A stretch of DNA of 64,000 bases from Desmospora profundinema (GTDB lineage Bacteria > Bacillota > Bacilli > Thermoactinomycetales > DSM-45169). The stretch spans positions 372,001 through 436,000 of the forward strand of contig NZ_JAVDQG010000004.1 in NCBI RefSeq assembly GCF_031454155.1, read 5' to 3'. Under the pieces are notes generated by a model. That model was not told the origin of the DNA. It saw only the letters and a list, made by a program, of their open reading frames with translations, and did no database searches. A program made the position numbers and the translations under genes. Below are positions 49,985-58,631 of the stretch, piece after piece. Each line of letters begins with the position of its first letter. Position 1 is the first letter of the stretch.

Positions 49985-50619
49985 CATTTGCTGGAATGCA
50001 GCAGGCTCTGGTTGGGGTCTTTTACGCTTTTGATCAGCTCGGCACGGATGATATACCGTTCAGGGGCGCTGCCCACCAAGTTAAAGGGATAGCATGTGAT
50101 GAGGGTGAGGGCGGGTTCTTTGAGAGGGACGATGACCGACCGGTCATCTTCATCCACGATCCAATGCTTACGCACTTGGTACGTATGAGTATAACCGTTC
50201 ATTTTGACATACAGACGGTCGCCTTCTTCAATTTCCCCGGCTCGGCGGAAAACGGTCTCCCGATGTCCCGCCAAGACGCTGTGGCCGGTTTGACCGGGCA
50301 GAACCGTGCCATATCCGATATATTGGCCCACCCCATCAGCCAACTCCTCATCCCCTGTACCGTACACGATAGGGAGAATGGCACCGATCCGGGGGATGAC
50401 CAACTCCCCGATCAAGTCCCCTCGTTCCGGGGTCCACTCTGTGTCCACGCCTTTATCCAATGTGGGTTGGGTTTGAGTATCGTTCCAGTCATCGGCTACG
50501 GCCATGGCCAACTGTGGATCGCGGACCACCACGCGCAACTGGTCCCACCAGTGGTAGCCGTTGTAAATCAAGATGATCCCCCCGAGCAGGATCATGAGAA
50601 TGGCAATTTTCCGAATCAC
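49984..50619 (-). CDS. srtD: Class D sortase
   Basis: A 211-residue transpeptidase. One N-terminal membrane helix (IAILMILLGGIILIYNGYHW) is followed by the sortase barrel with catalytic His119 in VLAGHRETVF, Cys176 in LTLITCYPFN and an Arg in PERYIIRAE. Class D sortases anchor proteins with LPxTA-type signals to the wall of spore formers. GTG 50619 is nine bases after AAGGAGG and starts right before the membrane helix; an in-frame ATG 50676 has a weaker site. The next gene upstream encodes the likely substrate. Confidence 0.9.
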   Translation of the reverse strand: MIRKIAILMILLGGIILIYNGYHWWDQLRVVVRDPQLAMAVADDWNDTQTQPTLDKGVDTEWTPERGDLIGELVIPRIGAILPIVYGTGDEELADGVGQYIGYGTVLPGQTGHSVLAGHRETVFRRAGEIEEGDRLYVKMNGYTHTYQVRKHWIVDEDDRSVIVPLKEPALTLITCYPFNLVGSAPERYIIRAELIKSVKDPNQSLLHSSK

Positions 50620-50782
50620 CGACACTTGCCTCCTTGGGGACGGGTTCCATGGTTGAATCAATCGTTTGGATCGCATCTATCTTACCACGGTCTACCCTTT
50701 GGAACAATTGAAATCAAGGGGAAACGGAGCAACCCCGCGATATCTTTTCGCAGGGCTGCTTGAAGACGGTGATCGATGGGAA

Positions 50783-52588
50783 TCAGCGTTTCAAGAGAGT
50801 CCATTTCTTACGAAAGAAGAGGAGCGTTCCCAATGCAGCCAACAATCCGCCGACCAGGATACCCCAAGGGTGAGAAGTGGCGGTTTTCGGCAGTTTCGCG
50901 CCGTTTTTGACTTGGTCCACCACTTTTTTGCCTTCTTTGGGATCCAGGGTGATGGTACCCTTATCTCCGGGCTTTTTTTCATCATCCGGGGTTTTGCCCC
51001 CCGGATCTTTGTTACCCGGGTTTTTGCCGTTTCCATCACCGGGCAGCAGACAGGCCGCTTTTTCATCGATGGTGAAATCCACTTCAGCGGCAATCAGGGG
51101 GAAGCGTGACCCATCCACGTCTCCCTCAAAGAAAGCAACTGCCGTGTAATTGCCGGGAGGGAAGCCATTCAGCTCTTTCCGGCTGAACGTATGGGAGTAG
51201 GTTAGACCCTGCGCTCGATCAGATTCGTGTTCCAGGAAGAATTCGTCCTTTTCATTGTCCAAGAAAAAGCTTGCCAGTTCACCCCACCAACCGTCGTCCC
51301 ATGGAAACACGATGATCGTCCAAATTCCTTCGGCACTTTCGGCATGGGAAAGGCCGGTGTCAATGGTCAATCCCGTTTCGGAACAAGCAGGCAAGGTAAC
51401 ATGCATCTCCGGAATGGTGAACGTGTATGGGTACTTCAAGTCCTGTGTCTCTCCATCGACTTTTCCATCGAAGTGTACGTCGATCTGATAAGTTTCTCCC
51501 GGTTCCAACGCATACAGGTTAAAAACGTGGGACTGTTTGGTGCCGTTTCGCTTGTACTTGATTTCATCATCGTTGTTAAGCGTGAACACCCATGTTCCGC
51601 TGGCTTCCTTCGCGTTCGGGATCGAAGCCTCCACAATAAGGGAAGCAAGATCCTTTTCCTCGTTATAGTCAAAGGAGTGATTGACGGTCAGTTGGTACTC
51701 TTTTCCCGGTTCCGGTTTTTCCACGGAGAAGCGGTAACGCTCATTCAATTCAACACGTTGGCCGTCCACATATCCCTTAAAAGAGACAGCGGCGGTGTAG
51801 TCACCGGCAGGAAGGTGGCTAAACATGCCGGTTGCCGTATGATCAGGATGGATCACCACTTTTTCCGCTTGTTGGCCGTTATGGAGTGTAAACGTCCAGG
51901 TGCCGCGGACCTGCTCGCCTCCCACCACTTTGGCGGGGATACGGATTTCGGCTCTCTCGTCATGGACATCATGAGGGCCCAGCTTTAAACCGAGGGAGGA
52001 GAGGGTCACGGTACCGGAGGTTTCCAGGGGGAATTCCCAAATAAAGAATTGAATCGTGCCTTTAAACTGAACGGTGACTTCATGTTTACCGGCAGGGAGG
52101 TTCTGAAATGTTCCCCTGGCGGATGTTTCACTGTATTTCTTTACCTCGGCTTGTGTGCCATCAGGGAGGGTAAAGGTGAAATTCCCTTTGGTAATCGCTC
52201 CGATGGGGGCCACGTTCCGAATGTAGGCATCCACTACTCCCTGGTTGTTGTCTTGGTTGACGCGGCCTTCCAGTTCCAATTGAATATTTTCCTGCGCTTC
52301 TGCGGCTTTTATTTCCGCCTGTTTTTGTTGATTGCGATCGATGCTGTCTTCAGACTGGTTGGTTCCGGACTCGGAGCCTTCTTTATCCTCCGTTTTTGTT
52401 CTTTCTTTTTCATGAGGAACATCTCCTAATGGTTTCTCCTGAGGATCGGCAGTGTTGACATCCCCTTGTTGCATATTTGCCTCTCCGATCGTGCCGGTGC
52501 TCCCTTCAAGGGAGTTGGCGAATACAAGGCCTGACGGCATGATGGTGAGCAGCATGGCAAAAACCATTAGAAGTGAGAGTTTTCTCAA
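50783..52588 (-). CDS. Cell-wall-anchored surface protein with LPKTA sorting signal
   Basis: A 601-residue secreted protein: an N-terminal signal peptide ending around VFANS, a charged Gln/Glu-rich stretch, four to five roughly 95-residue Ig-like beta repeats (each with a GTWTFTL- or GNFTFTL-type strand and an LPAGxYT-like turn) and a Pro/Gly/Lys-rich spacer. The end reads KLPKTATSHP, a hydrophobic span GILVGGLLAALGTLLFF and RKKWTLLKR. LPKTA fits a class D sortase, and srtD lies immediately downstream. Probably displayed on the cell or sporulating-cell wall; ligand unknown. Confidence 0.85.
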   Translation of the reverse strand: MRKLSLLMVFAMLLTIMPSGLVFANSLEGSTGTIGEANMQQGDVNTADPQEKPLGDVPHEKERTKTEDKEGSESGTNQSEDSIDRNQQKQAEIKAAEAQENIQLELEGRVNQDNNQGVVDAYIRNVAPIGAITKGNFTFTLPDGTQAEVKKYSETSARGTFQNLPAGKHEVTVQFKGTIQFFIWEFPLETSGTVTLSSLGLKLGPHDVHDERAEIRIPAKVVGGEQVRGTWTFTLHNGQQAEKVVIHPDHTATGMFSHLPAGDYTAAVSFKGYVDGQRVELNERYRFSVEKPEPGKEYQLTVNHSFDYNEEKDLASLIVEASIPNAKEASGTWVFTLNNDDEIKYKRNGTKQSHVFNLYALEPGETYQIDVHFDGKVDGETQDLKYPYTFTIPEMHVTLPACSETGLTIDTGLSHAESAEGIWTIIVFPWDDGWWGELASFFLDNEKDEFFLEHESDRAQGLTYSHTFSRKELNGFPPGNYTAVAFFEGDVDGSRFPLIAAEVDFTIDEKAACLLPGDGNGKNPGNKDPGGKTPDDEKKPGDKGTITLDPKEGKKVVDQVKNGAKLPKTATSHPWGILVGGLLAALGTLLFFRKKWTLLKR

Positions 52589-53027
52589 GTTTAACCCTCC
52601 TTATAATCGTAACCAAATTTTGCACAAAAACAGTTTATCACGGGCCCATCAAGTGGACAATATCAACCATCTGAACAGAACAATCCCTTATATTCCAAAT
52701 TACTACTAAAATTACGAAAGAAAATTTTCGCAAAGTTATATTCATCTGCCTTCAGGGTGGGGTTTGCATGTGATCAGATGAAGAAGAGAGGATAGATTTC
52801 CAGAAGGCTCCATTAGAAATCAGTTAAAAATGTGAAAAAACAATGGGGAGTTCGACTCCAATCGACAAAACTTTTTCATAAAATAAGACTTTATTCCTAT
52901 ATATAGGTGATAAGGCGTGTTTTTCCGATCGCTTTCACAGCCTTTTAAGAAGTCCGGTTTCCAGATACAATAAAGGGAAGGGACGGCGGATCATCCCGCA
53001 CAACCCCCTTTGATAGGAGTGATGGGG
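52589..53027. other. Intergenic region between surface protein and yuzB
   Basis: 439 AT-rich bases with no gene. A TACAAT at 52968 is a possible -10 for yuzB. A near-palindromic CCTATATATAGG stretch at 52895-52906 is the only other notable sequence. Confidence 0.5.
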
Positions 53028-53288
53028 ATGCAACCGATGGTCGAGTTTTGTCTCAGCCGGTTAACCCCCGAGGTCATGGAAGTGAAGGAAGAGTTGGAAA
53101 AAGATCCGGAGATCGAGGTGTTAGAAAGCCCCTGCTTGGGCAATTGTGAGCTGTGTGCACAGACCCCCTATGCCATGGTGAATGGGGAGATTGTCACCGG
53201 AGAAAGCCGACAGGAGCTGCTTGCCAATATCCGCTCTGAAATCGAAAAGCAGCAAAAGCAGATGGAAGATCTGTTCGACCTGCTTTAA
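53028..53288 (+). CDS. yuzB: DUF1450 protein YuzB
   Basis: An 86-residue small protein of family DUF1450. It has Cys residues in EFCLSRL, SPCLGNCELCAQTPYAMVNG, a pattern conserved in YuzB and reminiscent of a thioredoxin-like [2Fe-2S] ferredoxin. Function unknown. ATG 53028 has AGGAG eight bases upstream. Single gene with a terminator shared with the convergent aminopeptidase gene. In B. subtilis yuzB lies near yutI and yuzD, also found in this window. Confidence 0.88.
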   Translation: MQPMVEFCLSRLTPEVMEVKEELEKDPEIEVLESPCLGNCELCAQTPYAMVNGEIVTGESRQELLANIRSEIEKQQKQMEDLFDLL

Positions 53289-53360
53289 AAGCCTTCCTTT
53301 ACTGGGTGGAAAAATCGAATATCATGCGGTTTGTCCGGCTCCATGGCCGTGATCATAAAC

Positions 53361-53396
53361 AAAACCCAGTGCCCATGAAGGCGCCGGGTTTTTGTT
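53361..53396. terminator. Terminator between yuzB and the aminopeptidase gene
   Basis: AAACCC...GGGTTT with inner GGCGCC/GTGCC pairing, then a T run. Confidence 0.75.
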
Positions 53397-53403
53397 TTTC
53401 TTA

Positions 53404-54471
53404 TCAGAAAAGCCACTTTCCGTCTTTTTGGACCAGATGGCCGTCCAGGTGGATTTCCCCGCCTTCGCGTAAGTCTTTGACCATGTCCCAATGGACGGCG
53501 GACCGATTGGTGCCGCCGCATTCCTCATAGGCTCGGCCCAAAGCCAAGTGGATGCTGCCGCCGATTTTTTCGTCAAAGAGAATGTTGCGGGTATGTTCCT
53601 GGATTCCGTTGTTGCAACCGATCCCCAGCTCTCCCAGGTAACGGGCGCCTTCATCGGTGTTCAGCACCTGGTGGAGATAATCTTCTCCTTTTTCCGCGGA
53701 AGCTTCCACCACTTTTCCTTCGCGGAAGGTGAGGCGAATCCCCGAAACTTCACGACCGGCGAGTACAGCGGGCCATTCATATGTAATCGTCCCCTCTGTT
53801 TTTCCTTCCAGGGGAGCAAAAAAGAACTCACCCCCGGGCATATTGTTTTCCCCTCCGTCAATTACACCCTGACGACCTTCAATACTAAGGGTGAGATCCG
53901 TCCCTTTACCTATGATGCGCACCTTTCTCGCCTCATTGAAGCGGGTGTTGGCTTTCTCCATAGCTTGTTTGAGGGAAGGCCAATCGATGTTTACCGCTTT
54001 GTAAACAAAGTCTTCATAGTCCGGCAAGGAACGGTCGGCATCTTGAGCGAGGGCGGGAGTCGGGAAGACCGTGACCACCCAGCGGGCTTCATTACGCATG
54101 AAGCGTTCCATTATGGGCATGGAGGCTTTGCGGCGCCGTTGGATTTTATCCGGATCGATCCCGGTCAGATCACGGCGGTTTTCTGGTGCGTCAATGTTGA
54201 TGGTGGCATCGGCCTGTTGGTAAACGGTTCGTATGATGTCCGGAATGTGGTCCAGCTGGTCTTCGCTGGCTTCCTCAAACAAGATACGGGCGTATGTGGA
54301 CCCCAGGTCAACAAACGGAAATCCCCCTCGACGCACAATGAGACGGTACACTTCTTCAATTAATGGCCGGGCGAGAGGAGTGGAATGGATCACAACCTGA
54401 TCACCTTTTTTCACTCGGATGGAGTGGTCCACCAGAGTGGAGGCGAGCTGTTTCACACGGGGATCGGGCAT
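53404..54471 (-). CDS. M29-family aminopeptidase
   Basis: A 355-residue metallo-aminopeptidase of the AmpS/PepS type. The metal ligands are visible: Glu in GEFFFAPLEGKTEGTI, Glu in the LGIGCNNGIQEHTRNILFDE region with His, His in GSIHLALGRAYEE and His/Asp in SAVHWDMVKDL. M29 enzymes remove N-terminal residues from peptides in the cytosol, which fits a strain with a large peptide uptake operon. It is slightly shorter than the usual 400-410. ATG 54471 is nine bases after AAAGGA, better than ATG 54480. Confidence 0.88.
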   Translation of the reverse strand: MPDPRVKQLASTLVDHSIRVKKGDQVVIHSTPLARPLIEEVYRLIVRRGGFPFVDLGSTYARILFEEASEDQLDHIPDIIRTVYQQADATINIDAPENRRDLTGIDPDKIQRRRKASMPIMERFMRNEARWVVTVFPTPALAQDADRSLPDYEDFVYKAVNIDWPSLKQAMEKANTRFNEARKVRIIGKGTDLTLSIEGRQGVIDGGENNMPGGEFFFAPLEGKTEGTITYEWPAVLAGREVSGIRLTFREGKVVEASAEKGEDYLHQVLNTDEGARYLGELGIGCNNGIQEHTRNILFDEKIGGSIHLALGRAYEECGGTNRSAVHWDMVKDLREGGEIHLDGHLVQKDGKWLF

Positions 54472-54800
54472 GTCGATCATCCTTTCAGATGGATTGGAAA
54501 CGATTAGAACATCATCGGCTGCCTAAGCAGCCACACTCACTATACCATAGCTGGAGAATGCTTTCGGGTAAGGAAACCCCCATGAAACTTTTGATTGAAA
54601 GATTCGATCTCATCGGTTAAAATGGAAACAAATGTTCTTGTTGGATGGTGTTGGATTCCCTCGTTTTAACACCTTATACATCCAATGGAGTAAAGATATA
54701 ACAGATTAAGCGTAATTCCGTCTATTCATGTTTGATTTTCTGGCAATGTAGGGTATCATTCTGATAATCGGACAAGTGGATGGAGAGGCAGGGGGCAATC
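54472..54800. other. Divergent intergenic region
   Basis: 329 bases between the aminopeptidase and the Spo0E-like gene. I see no gene, no riboswitch and no clear promoter beyond AT-rich stretches around 54690-54770. Confidence 0.5.
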
Positions 54801-55082
54801 ATGGTCGAACGGCAGCGGGTGGAGAGGGAAATGGAGAGATTACGTTCCACTATGGAACGGGAAGCAGCGAAACGGGGTCTGTATCACCCCGTTGTGATTC
54901 ATATCAGTCAACAATTGGACAAGCTTCACAATGAATGGAATCGTCTGCAGAAAACGGAGGAAAAAGACGTCTACATGATGCGGTGCTACCCCTACGAAAT
55001 CCGGGAAGCGGCCATTGGCTCTTGCATGAACCGTCCTGCCGGGCACGGGTCTGGTTGTATCTCCTGCATCATCTCGGTATAA
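54801..55082 (+). CDS. Spo0E-family aspartyl-phosphate phosphatase-like protein
   Basis: A 93-residue protein. The short motif HISQQLDKLHNEWNRLQK matches the Spo0E signature (S-x2-L-D-x-L-I-x2-Y): two helices forming a hairpin that docks on phosphorylated Spo0A and removes its phosphate, delaying sporulation. The Tyr of the motif is Trp here. The N-terminus is an extra charged helix. The C-terminus ends in a Cys-rich tail (GSCMNRPAGHGSGCISCIIS), unusual for the family. ATG 54801 has AGGGGGC six bases upstream; an ATG at 54780 has no site. The next gene follows 41 bases later. Confidence 0.65.
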   Translation: MVERQRVEREMERLRSTMEREAAKRGLYHPVVIHISQQLDKLHNEWNRLQKTEEKDVYMMRCYPYEIREAAIGSCMNRPAGHGSGCISCIISV

Positions 55083-55123
55083 TGGAGTTACCATCCATCA
55101 CGCCACTGAAGGAGGGATGTTGC

Positions 55124-55477
55124 GTGATTGAATTGTCGGAGCGAGCCGGACACCGGATTCGTGAGATGCTCCAGGATGAAGAAGATCCCGATCAGTACCT
55201 CCGTGTCGGCGTCAAAGGCGGAGGTTGCAGCGGGTTTACCTATAGCATGGGATTTGAAGGAACCAAGACCGATCAGGATGAGGAAGTGGAACTGCACGGC
55301 ATTCGTGTTTTGGTGGACAAGGAGAGCGAACCGTTGATCCGCGGTCTGCAGATCGATTACAAGGAATCGATGATGGGCGGGGGTTTCACCATCCAAAACC
55401 CCAACGCCATCGCCACCTGCGGCTGCGGCACCTCCTTCCGGACGGCGACGAAAGAAGGTATGCCGGAGAAGTGTTAA
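55124..55477 (+). CDS. yutM: A-type Fe-S carrier protein (YutM/ErpA-like)
   Basis: A 117-residue HesB/IscA protein. The three ligating cysteines are in GGGCSGFTYSM and CGCGTSFR at the C-terminus, with VKGGG and GGGFTIQNPNA core segments. It stores and hands on Fe-S clusters, as YutM in B. subtilis. The start is GTG 55124 behind GGAGGG; no ATG fits. It follows the Spo0E-like gene on the same strand and ends in a strong terminator. Confidence 0.92.
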   Translation: MIELSERAGHRIREMLQDEEDPDQYLRVGVKGGGCSGFTYSMGFEGTKTDQDEEVELHGIRVLVDKESEPLIRGLQIDYKESMMGGGFTIQNPNAIATCGCGTSFRTATKEGMPEKC

Positions 55478-55553
55478 GGCGCAGGGGTTGCGGACTAGGC
55501 GATAGATTTTTATCGGTTATCAACCGTTGATTCAAGGATGATACGCATCATTT

Positions 55554-55596
55554 AACCGCCTCTTGACGGTATTGCACCGTTAGGAGGCGGTTTTTT
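55554..55596 (+). terminator. Terminator after yutM
   Basis: AACCGCCTC pairs with GAGGCGGTT, with an inner ACGGT/ACCGT hairpin, then a T run. It abuts the integrase fragment. Confidence 0.85.
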
Positions 55597-55824
55597 GTGC
55601 GAAGAAAACGAGTAACAGCTCGGGCAGCATCGACAGAAAATACGCAACAACGAAAGCTTAAATTAGAGCTTAACGCAGCATTTGAGTATTTTATTAGCGC
55701 GAAGAAAGGTGAGGGTTTACGGGATCGAACGATTAAAGATTACTCAAATGCATGGCGATATTTTTGCACCTGGATGGTATGGGATCGATTGGGAGAGAAT
55801 CGGATTTTATGGCATGTTCTATGA
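55597..55824 (+). pseudogene. Truncated tyrosine recombinase (integrase N-terminal fragment)
   Basis: From GTG 55597 the frame reads to about residue 60 as the N-terminal SAM-like core-binding domain of a phage integrase: LNAAFEYFISAKKGEGLRDR followed by TIKDYSNAWRYFCTWM. It then leaves the family and stops; no catalytic Arg/His/Tyr region is present. In a second frame the same DNA ends 55897 in an unrelated short peptide (FYDKSGRGFTIAAGQVVEEA), so two gene remnants are joined here. It marks the left edge of the decayed mobile region. Confidence 0.7.
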
Positions 55825-55905
55825 TAAATCCGGTCGCGGATTTACGATCGCTGCTGGACAAGTGGTAGAAGAGGCGGGGGAAGTCGAAGCGGTATAACGT
55901 AGGAT

Positions 55906-55926
55906 GGCGCCGCAAGGCGCCTTTTT
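55906..55926 (+). terminator. Compact terminator inside the decayed region
   Basis: GGCGCC, four bases, GGCGCC, then TTTTT. Confidence 0.85.
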
Positions 55927-56265
55927 ATAAATCCAACCAAGAAAAGAATGAGGAACAACAGAAAGGCGGAGATTCCAGGACGTGTCCAACTGTCCAGTGT
56001 GAGGCTTCGATGAACGGACAGCACGACGGGTGTTAGCAAGAATGAGCAAGAGCGTGGCATAAATGGGAGTCATAATTTTTTTTCGCGTTAACCTGCAAAA
56101 TGGCGTCCGTAACCTCGTAATGAGGGGAAAAGTTGAGCAAAAACGCCACACCAGACGATCAACCAACCAACTATATAGGTAAGAGCAAATATAGATGACA
56201 AAGCGCAGAGGAGACAAAGAGGAAGACCACAACGATTAACTTGATCTTTGTGCTGTTCAATTGGA
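55927..56265. other. Decayed stretch, no intact gene
   Basis: On the minus strand two frames hold hydrophobic pieces (MTPIYATLLLIL and FLLFLILFLVGF) that could be a frameshifted small membrane protein of holin type, but neither is continuous. Nothing else is recognisable. Confidence 0.45.
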
Positions 56266-56304
56266 AAATGCCACTCTGGAGTAAATCATACCGGAGCGGC
56301 ATTT
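56266..56304 (-). terminator. Terminator of the small membrane protein gene
   Basis: AAATGCC and GGCATTT flank a CTCC/GGAG-type inner stem; on the minus strand TTTTCC follows. Confidence 0.7.
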
Positions 56305-56314
56305 AAATTTTTTC

Positions 56315-56578
56315 CTATACGATCAAACGAACAAAAATAGTTAATGCACAGACCGATCCTGCTATTATAATGAAAATCGAGCCTTTCCGGTCCCTATCAG
56401 CTTTCAAGTCCATAATCCCAAATATACATAATGCTATGGCTGCTAGGATTACTCCTATATCAACCCAAAGCATACTGTCCGTAGCTACCGAGATAAAGAA
56501 TAGGATGACGAGTAAAGTGATCACGATAACTTTAATTAGTGTTTTCGCTTTCCCTGTGTTCTTTTTATTGTTCACCAA
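56315..56578 (-). CDS. Small membrane protein, possible immunity protein
   Basis: An 87-residue protein with three hydrophobic segments (VIVITLLVILFFISVA; IGVILAAIALCIFGIMDL; SIFIIIAGSVCALTIFV) and a short basic N-terminus. The start is TTG 56578, nine bases after GGAGGG; a more distant ATG lacks a site. I do not recognise the family. It lies divergently, 166 bases from a gene for a secreted peptide-like protein, and both are AT-rich compared with the rest of the window. An immunity role is a guess from that context. Confidence 0.6.
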   Translation of the reverse strand: MVNNKKNTGKAKTLIKVIVITLLVILFFISVATDSMLWVDIGVILAAIALCIFGIMDLKADRDRKGSIFIIIAGSVCALTIFVRLIV

Positions 56579-56744
56579 AATAAAACTCCCTCCTTCAAAA
56601 AAAAGGTATATTTTCATTATAAGCACATAGCGCAGGGTTTTCAATCCAAAAAATTTTTCAAATACATATTGACTTATTTATTTACTATATAGTATATTTC
56701 AGCGTGGGTTGAAAAATTACACCAAATTAGGAAGGAAGATTCCT

Positions 56745-57425
56745 GTGAAAAACAGCTTGTTCAAGTGTATTATTCTAATTTCGGCTTTTTCTCTCGTTTT
56801 TTCAGCATTGGTGCCTTCCTTTGCGATGGCTGCACCAAATGATGTGGCTAACAGGAATGATATTTTTGAGGAGCTAAGGCAAGATGAAGACATTAAAGAC
56901 ATCAAAGTTGTAAACCAGAATCAGATTGTTGTCTACTTTGAGGATGGAAATATTGTGTCTGTTACACGTGACAAAAAAACTAATAAGGTAACGTTAGACT
57001 CTAACACAATGGATAATTCCGAAGTAGTTGAAATGGAGTCAATGGTTAACGAGTTAATCTCAAATTTTAGTGAGGGGTTAGCGCAAGAAACAGAAGATGG
57101 AATAATGATGGCAGCAAAGTGTAGCAAATACAAATACGTTACGACACTGAAAGGGAGTAATAAATTTCAAAAAGCCGCTTTAAAAGTTGCTCTAACTGCT
57201 CTAATGTTGATCATTGGACAGAAATTCGTGGTGGGAGGATTGGCGATATTACTGTCAGTAATAGATGATATCCTCCCTCGCGATCAATATGTAAAGACAG
57301 ATGTGTATTATAAAAAATGTGGCAAGAAAATAACTGCTAAATATATTTCCAAATATTATAAGAAGTCTAATTACACGGGCTACATTAGAACCCAGACAAG
57401 ATATAAGACGGTTAACTTGAGATAG
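56745..57425 (+). CDS. Secreted hypothetical protein, possibly bacteriocin-like
   Basis: A 226-residue protein with a signal peptide (CIILISAFSLVFSALVPSFA) likely cut after AMA. The mature N-terminal half is acidic (VVNQNQIVVYFEDGNIVSV; TRDKKTNKVTLDSNTMD), then comes a Cys at SKYKY, a hydrophobic stretch ALTALMLIIGQKFVVGGLAI, and a basic Tyr-rich tail (YYKKCGKKITAKYISKYYKK) with a second Cys. This order resembles geobacillin-26-like linear bacteriocins, but the match is by layout only. GTG 56745 has GGAAGGAAG upstream. Low GC suggests recent acquisition. A terminator follows. Confidence 0.6.
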   Translation: MKNSLFKCIILISAFSLVFSALVPSFAMAAPNDVANRNDIFEELRQDEDIKDIKVVNQNQIVVYFEDGNIVSVTRDKKTNKVTLDSNTMDNSEVVEMESMVNELISNFSEGLAQETEDGIMMAAKCSKYKYVTTLKGSNKFQKAALKVALTALMLIIGQKFVVGGLAILLSVIDDILPRDQYVKTDVYYKKCGKKITAKYISKYYKKSNYTGYIRTQTRYKTVNLR

Positions 57426-57448
57426 CATTTGTTAAATGGATATGTATG

Positions 57449-57478
57449 AGGCGCTACACACGGCGCCTTATTTTTTTG
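57449..57478 (+). terminator. Terminator of the secreted-protein gene
   Basis: AGGCGC pairs with GCGCCT around eight bases, followed by TATTTTTTT. Confidence 0.85.
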
Positions 57479-57829
57479 TCCCAAAATGCTGATATAAGAA
57501 CGGGAGGAGGAAGGTGTATTGGTGTATTTAAATTATTTCCACACGTATCGTGTGACCATGTGAACTTTATGTACGTCAGTTGCAAATGCATTATAGAGGG
57601 AGTATTTCTGCTTTGATCTTATGATGATGAGCATTGGTATCAAAATGCGGTCTTACTTTATGGAGAGGGTATTTTCTGTTGATGGGATGGGGGCGGGGAT
57701 TCCCCTTGCGCGTTTTGGCCGATCGCTCTTTCCTTCAAACCCAAGGGTGCCTATACTGGCGTTCTTTTTTTATTTGCTCATTAGTCCCAAAAGGTGCCAT
57801 ATGTTACCCAAATAAAAAGGAGGTTTTCG
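57479..57829 (+). other. Noncoding stretch in the decayed mobile region
   Basis: 351 bases with no convincing gene. A GGGTGCC...GGCGTTC weak hairpin before a T7 run near 57745-57770 could be another terminator. Confidence 0.45.
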
Positions 57830-58078
57830 ATGATGCTGACGGCGGAGATTCTCCCGGTCATTAGAAAGATGAAGGGTTGCTCGCAACAGATTAGGGTCGC
57901 TGGTTGGTGTGTCTGTTCGTATATCCGAAAGATCGAGGGATTCGACAGGCCGCTTACAGATACCCTTAGACGAATAATCACGGATGCGCTCAATTTGGAC
58001 GAATATTTTATCACAGAGGTTACAAGTATGTACGAAAAAGCAAAGGAGAAGGAGTGGAGAGGGTATTCGGAAAATTGA
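57830..58078 (+). CDS. Phage-like hypothetical protein (82 aa)
   Basis: An 82-residue protein starting at ATG 57830 (or 57833) with AAAGGAGG six bases upstream. It has a helical, Cys-containing N-terminal half (IRKMKGCSQQIRVAGWCVCS) and then IRKIEGFDRPLTDTLRRIIT, ending with a lysine-rich helix. It looks like one of the small early genes of Bacillus phages, but I do not recognise the family. It is the only intact frame in this part of the region. Confidence 0.5.
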   Translation: MMLTAEILPVIRKMKGCSQQIRVAGWCVCSYIRKIEGFDRPLTDTLRRIITDALNLDEYFITEVTSMYEKAKEKEWRGYSEN

Positions 58079-58095
58079 TGATCAGACATCTGTAG

Positions 58096-58314
58096 TGTTT
58101 CGTACAGAAAAAGAAGAATTGTCGTTCAGAGATTACCCCGTATTCACCGTATCTTACGCTTGAAGTAAAAACTAACGGCAGTGTGAAGTTACAAACGCCT
58201 TTAAAACGGTTTATCCGTGTGCTAGTTGATATTTTCGGTTATGACGCAATAAAAGACGCCGTAGACAATTACCCGGAGATATTACGGAGAGAGGATGCTG
58301 ACGATGAACGATAA
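58096..58314 (+). pseudogene. Frameshifted phage gene fragment
   Basis: The open frame reads LEVKTNGSVKLQTPLKRFIR then VLVDIFGYDAIKDAVDNYPE. There is no usable start, and the frame just upstream (ELSFRDYPVFTVS) continues it with a shift near 58150. A small phage-type protein lost its start through a frameshift. Confidence 0.5.
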
Positions 58315-58426
58315 GAAGGCGCAGCCGAACGATAAGCAGTCGTTACTTGACGCCAATGGTTATGAAGTCTACAACCGAGGGGGTTACCGTTTTAATTCGG
58401 GGTGTCGGGAGGGGGATCCGCTTTAA
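58304..58426 (+). CDS. Small hypothetical phage-region protein (40 aa)
   Basis: ATG 58304 overlaps the end of the preceding fragment and opens a 40-residue polar peptide (MNDKKAQPNDKQSLLDANGY, then EVYNRGGYRFNSG). GGAGAGAGG lies upstream. Unknown function; coding status is uncertain. Confidence 0.4.
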   Translation: MNDKKAQPNDKQSLLDANGYEVYNRGGYRFNSGCREGDPL

Positions 58427-58454
58427 TTCCGAAGGGGTAGCGCAGGGGTAGGCG

Positions 58455-58631
58455 GTAGGTATGGCGCAGCGTTTAACCGTTACGTTAGGATTCGATCCGT
58501 TATCGACTGTGGTTTTACCTAGGCGTAAGATAACGGGAGGATAGCGGAAGACTGGCGGGAATATCTGCGGAATACATAGCGGGTATCTGCGGCAGGGGGA
58601 TCGGATGAGAGCGTAGGTATGGCGCAGCGTT
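58455..58631 (+). repeat. Pair of 19-bp direct repeats
   Basis: GTAGGTATGGCGCAGCGTT occurs at 58455-58473 and at 58613-58631, in the same orientation and 158 bases apart, within a stretch rich in GCGGTA/TATCTGCGG words. No gene is seen between them. Confidence 0.8.

Noticed and set aside
55819-56232. Minus-strand membrane protein of 137 codons
   Set aside because: Hydrophobic pieces are split over two frames, and no start with a ribosome-binding site is present.
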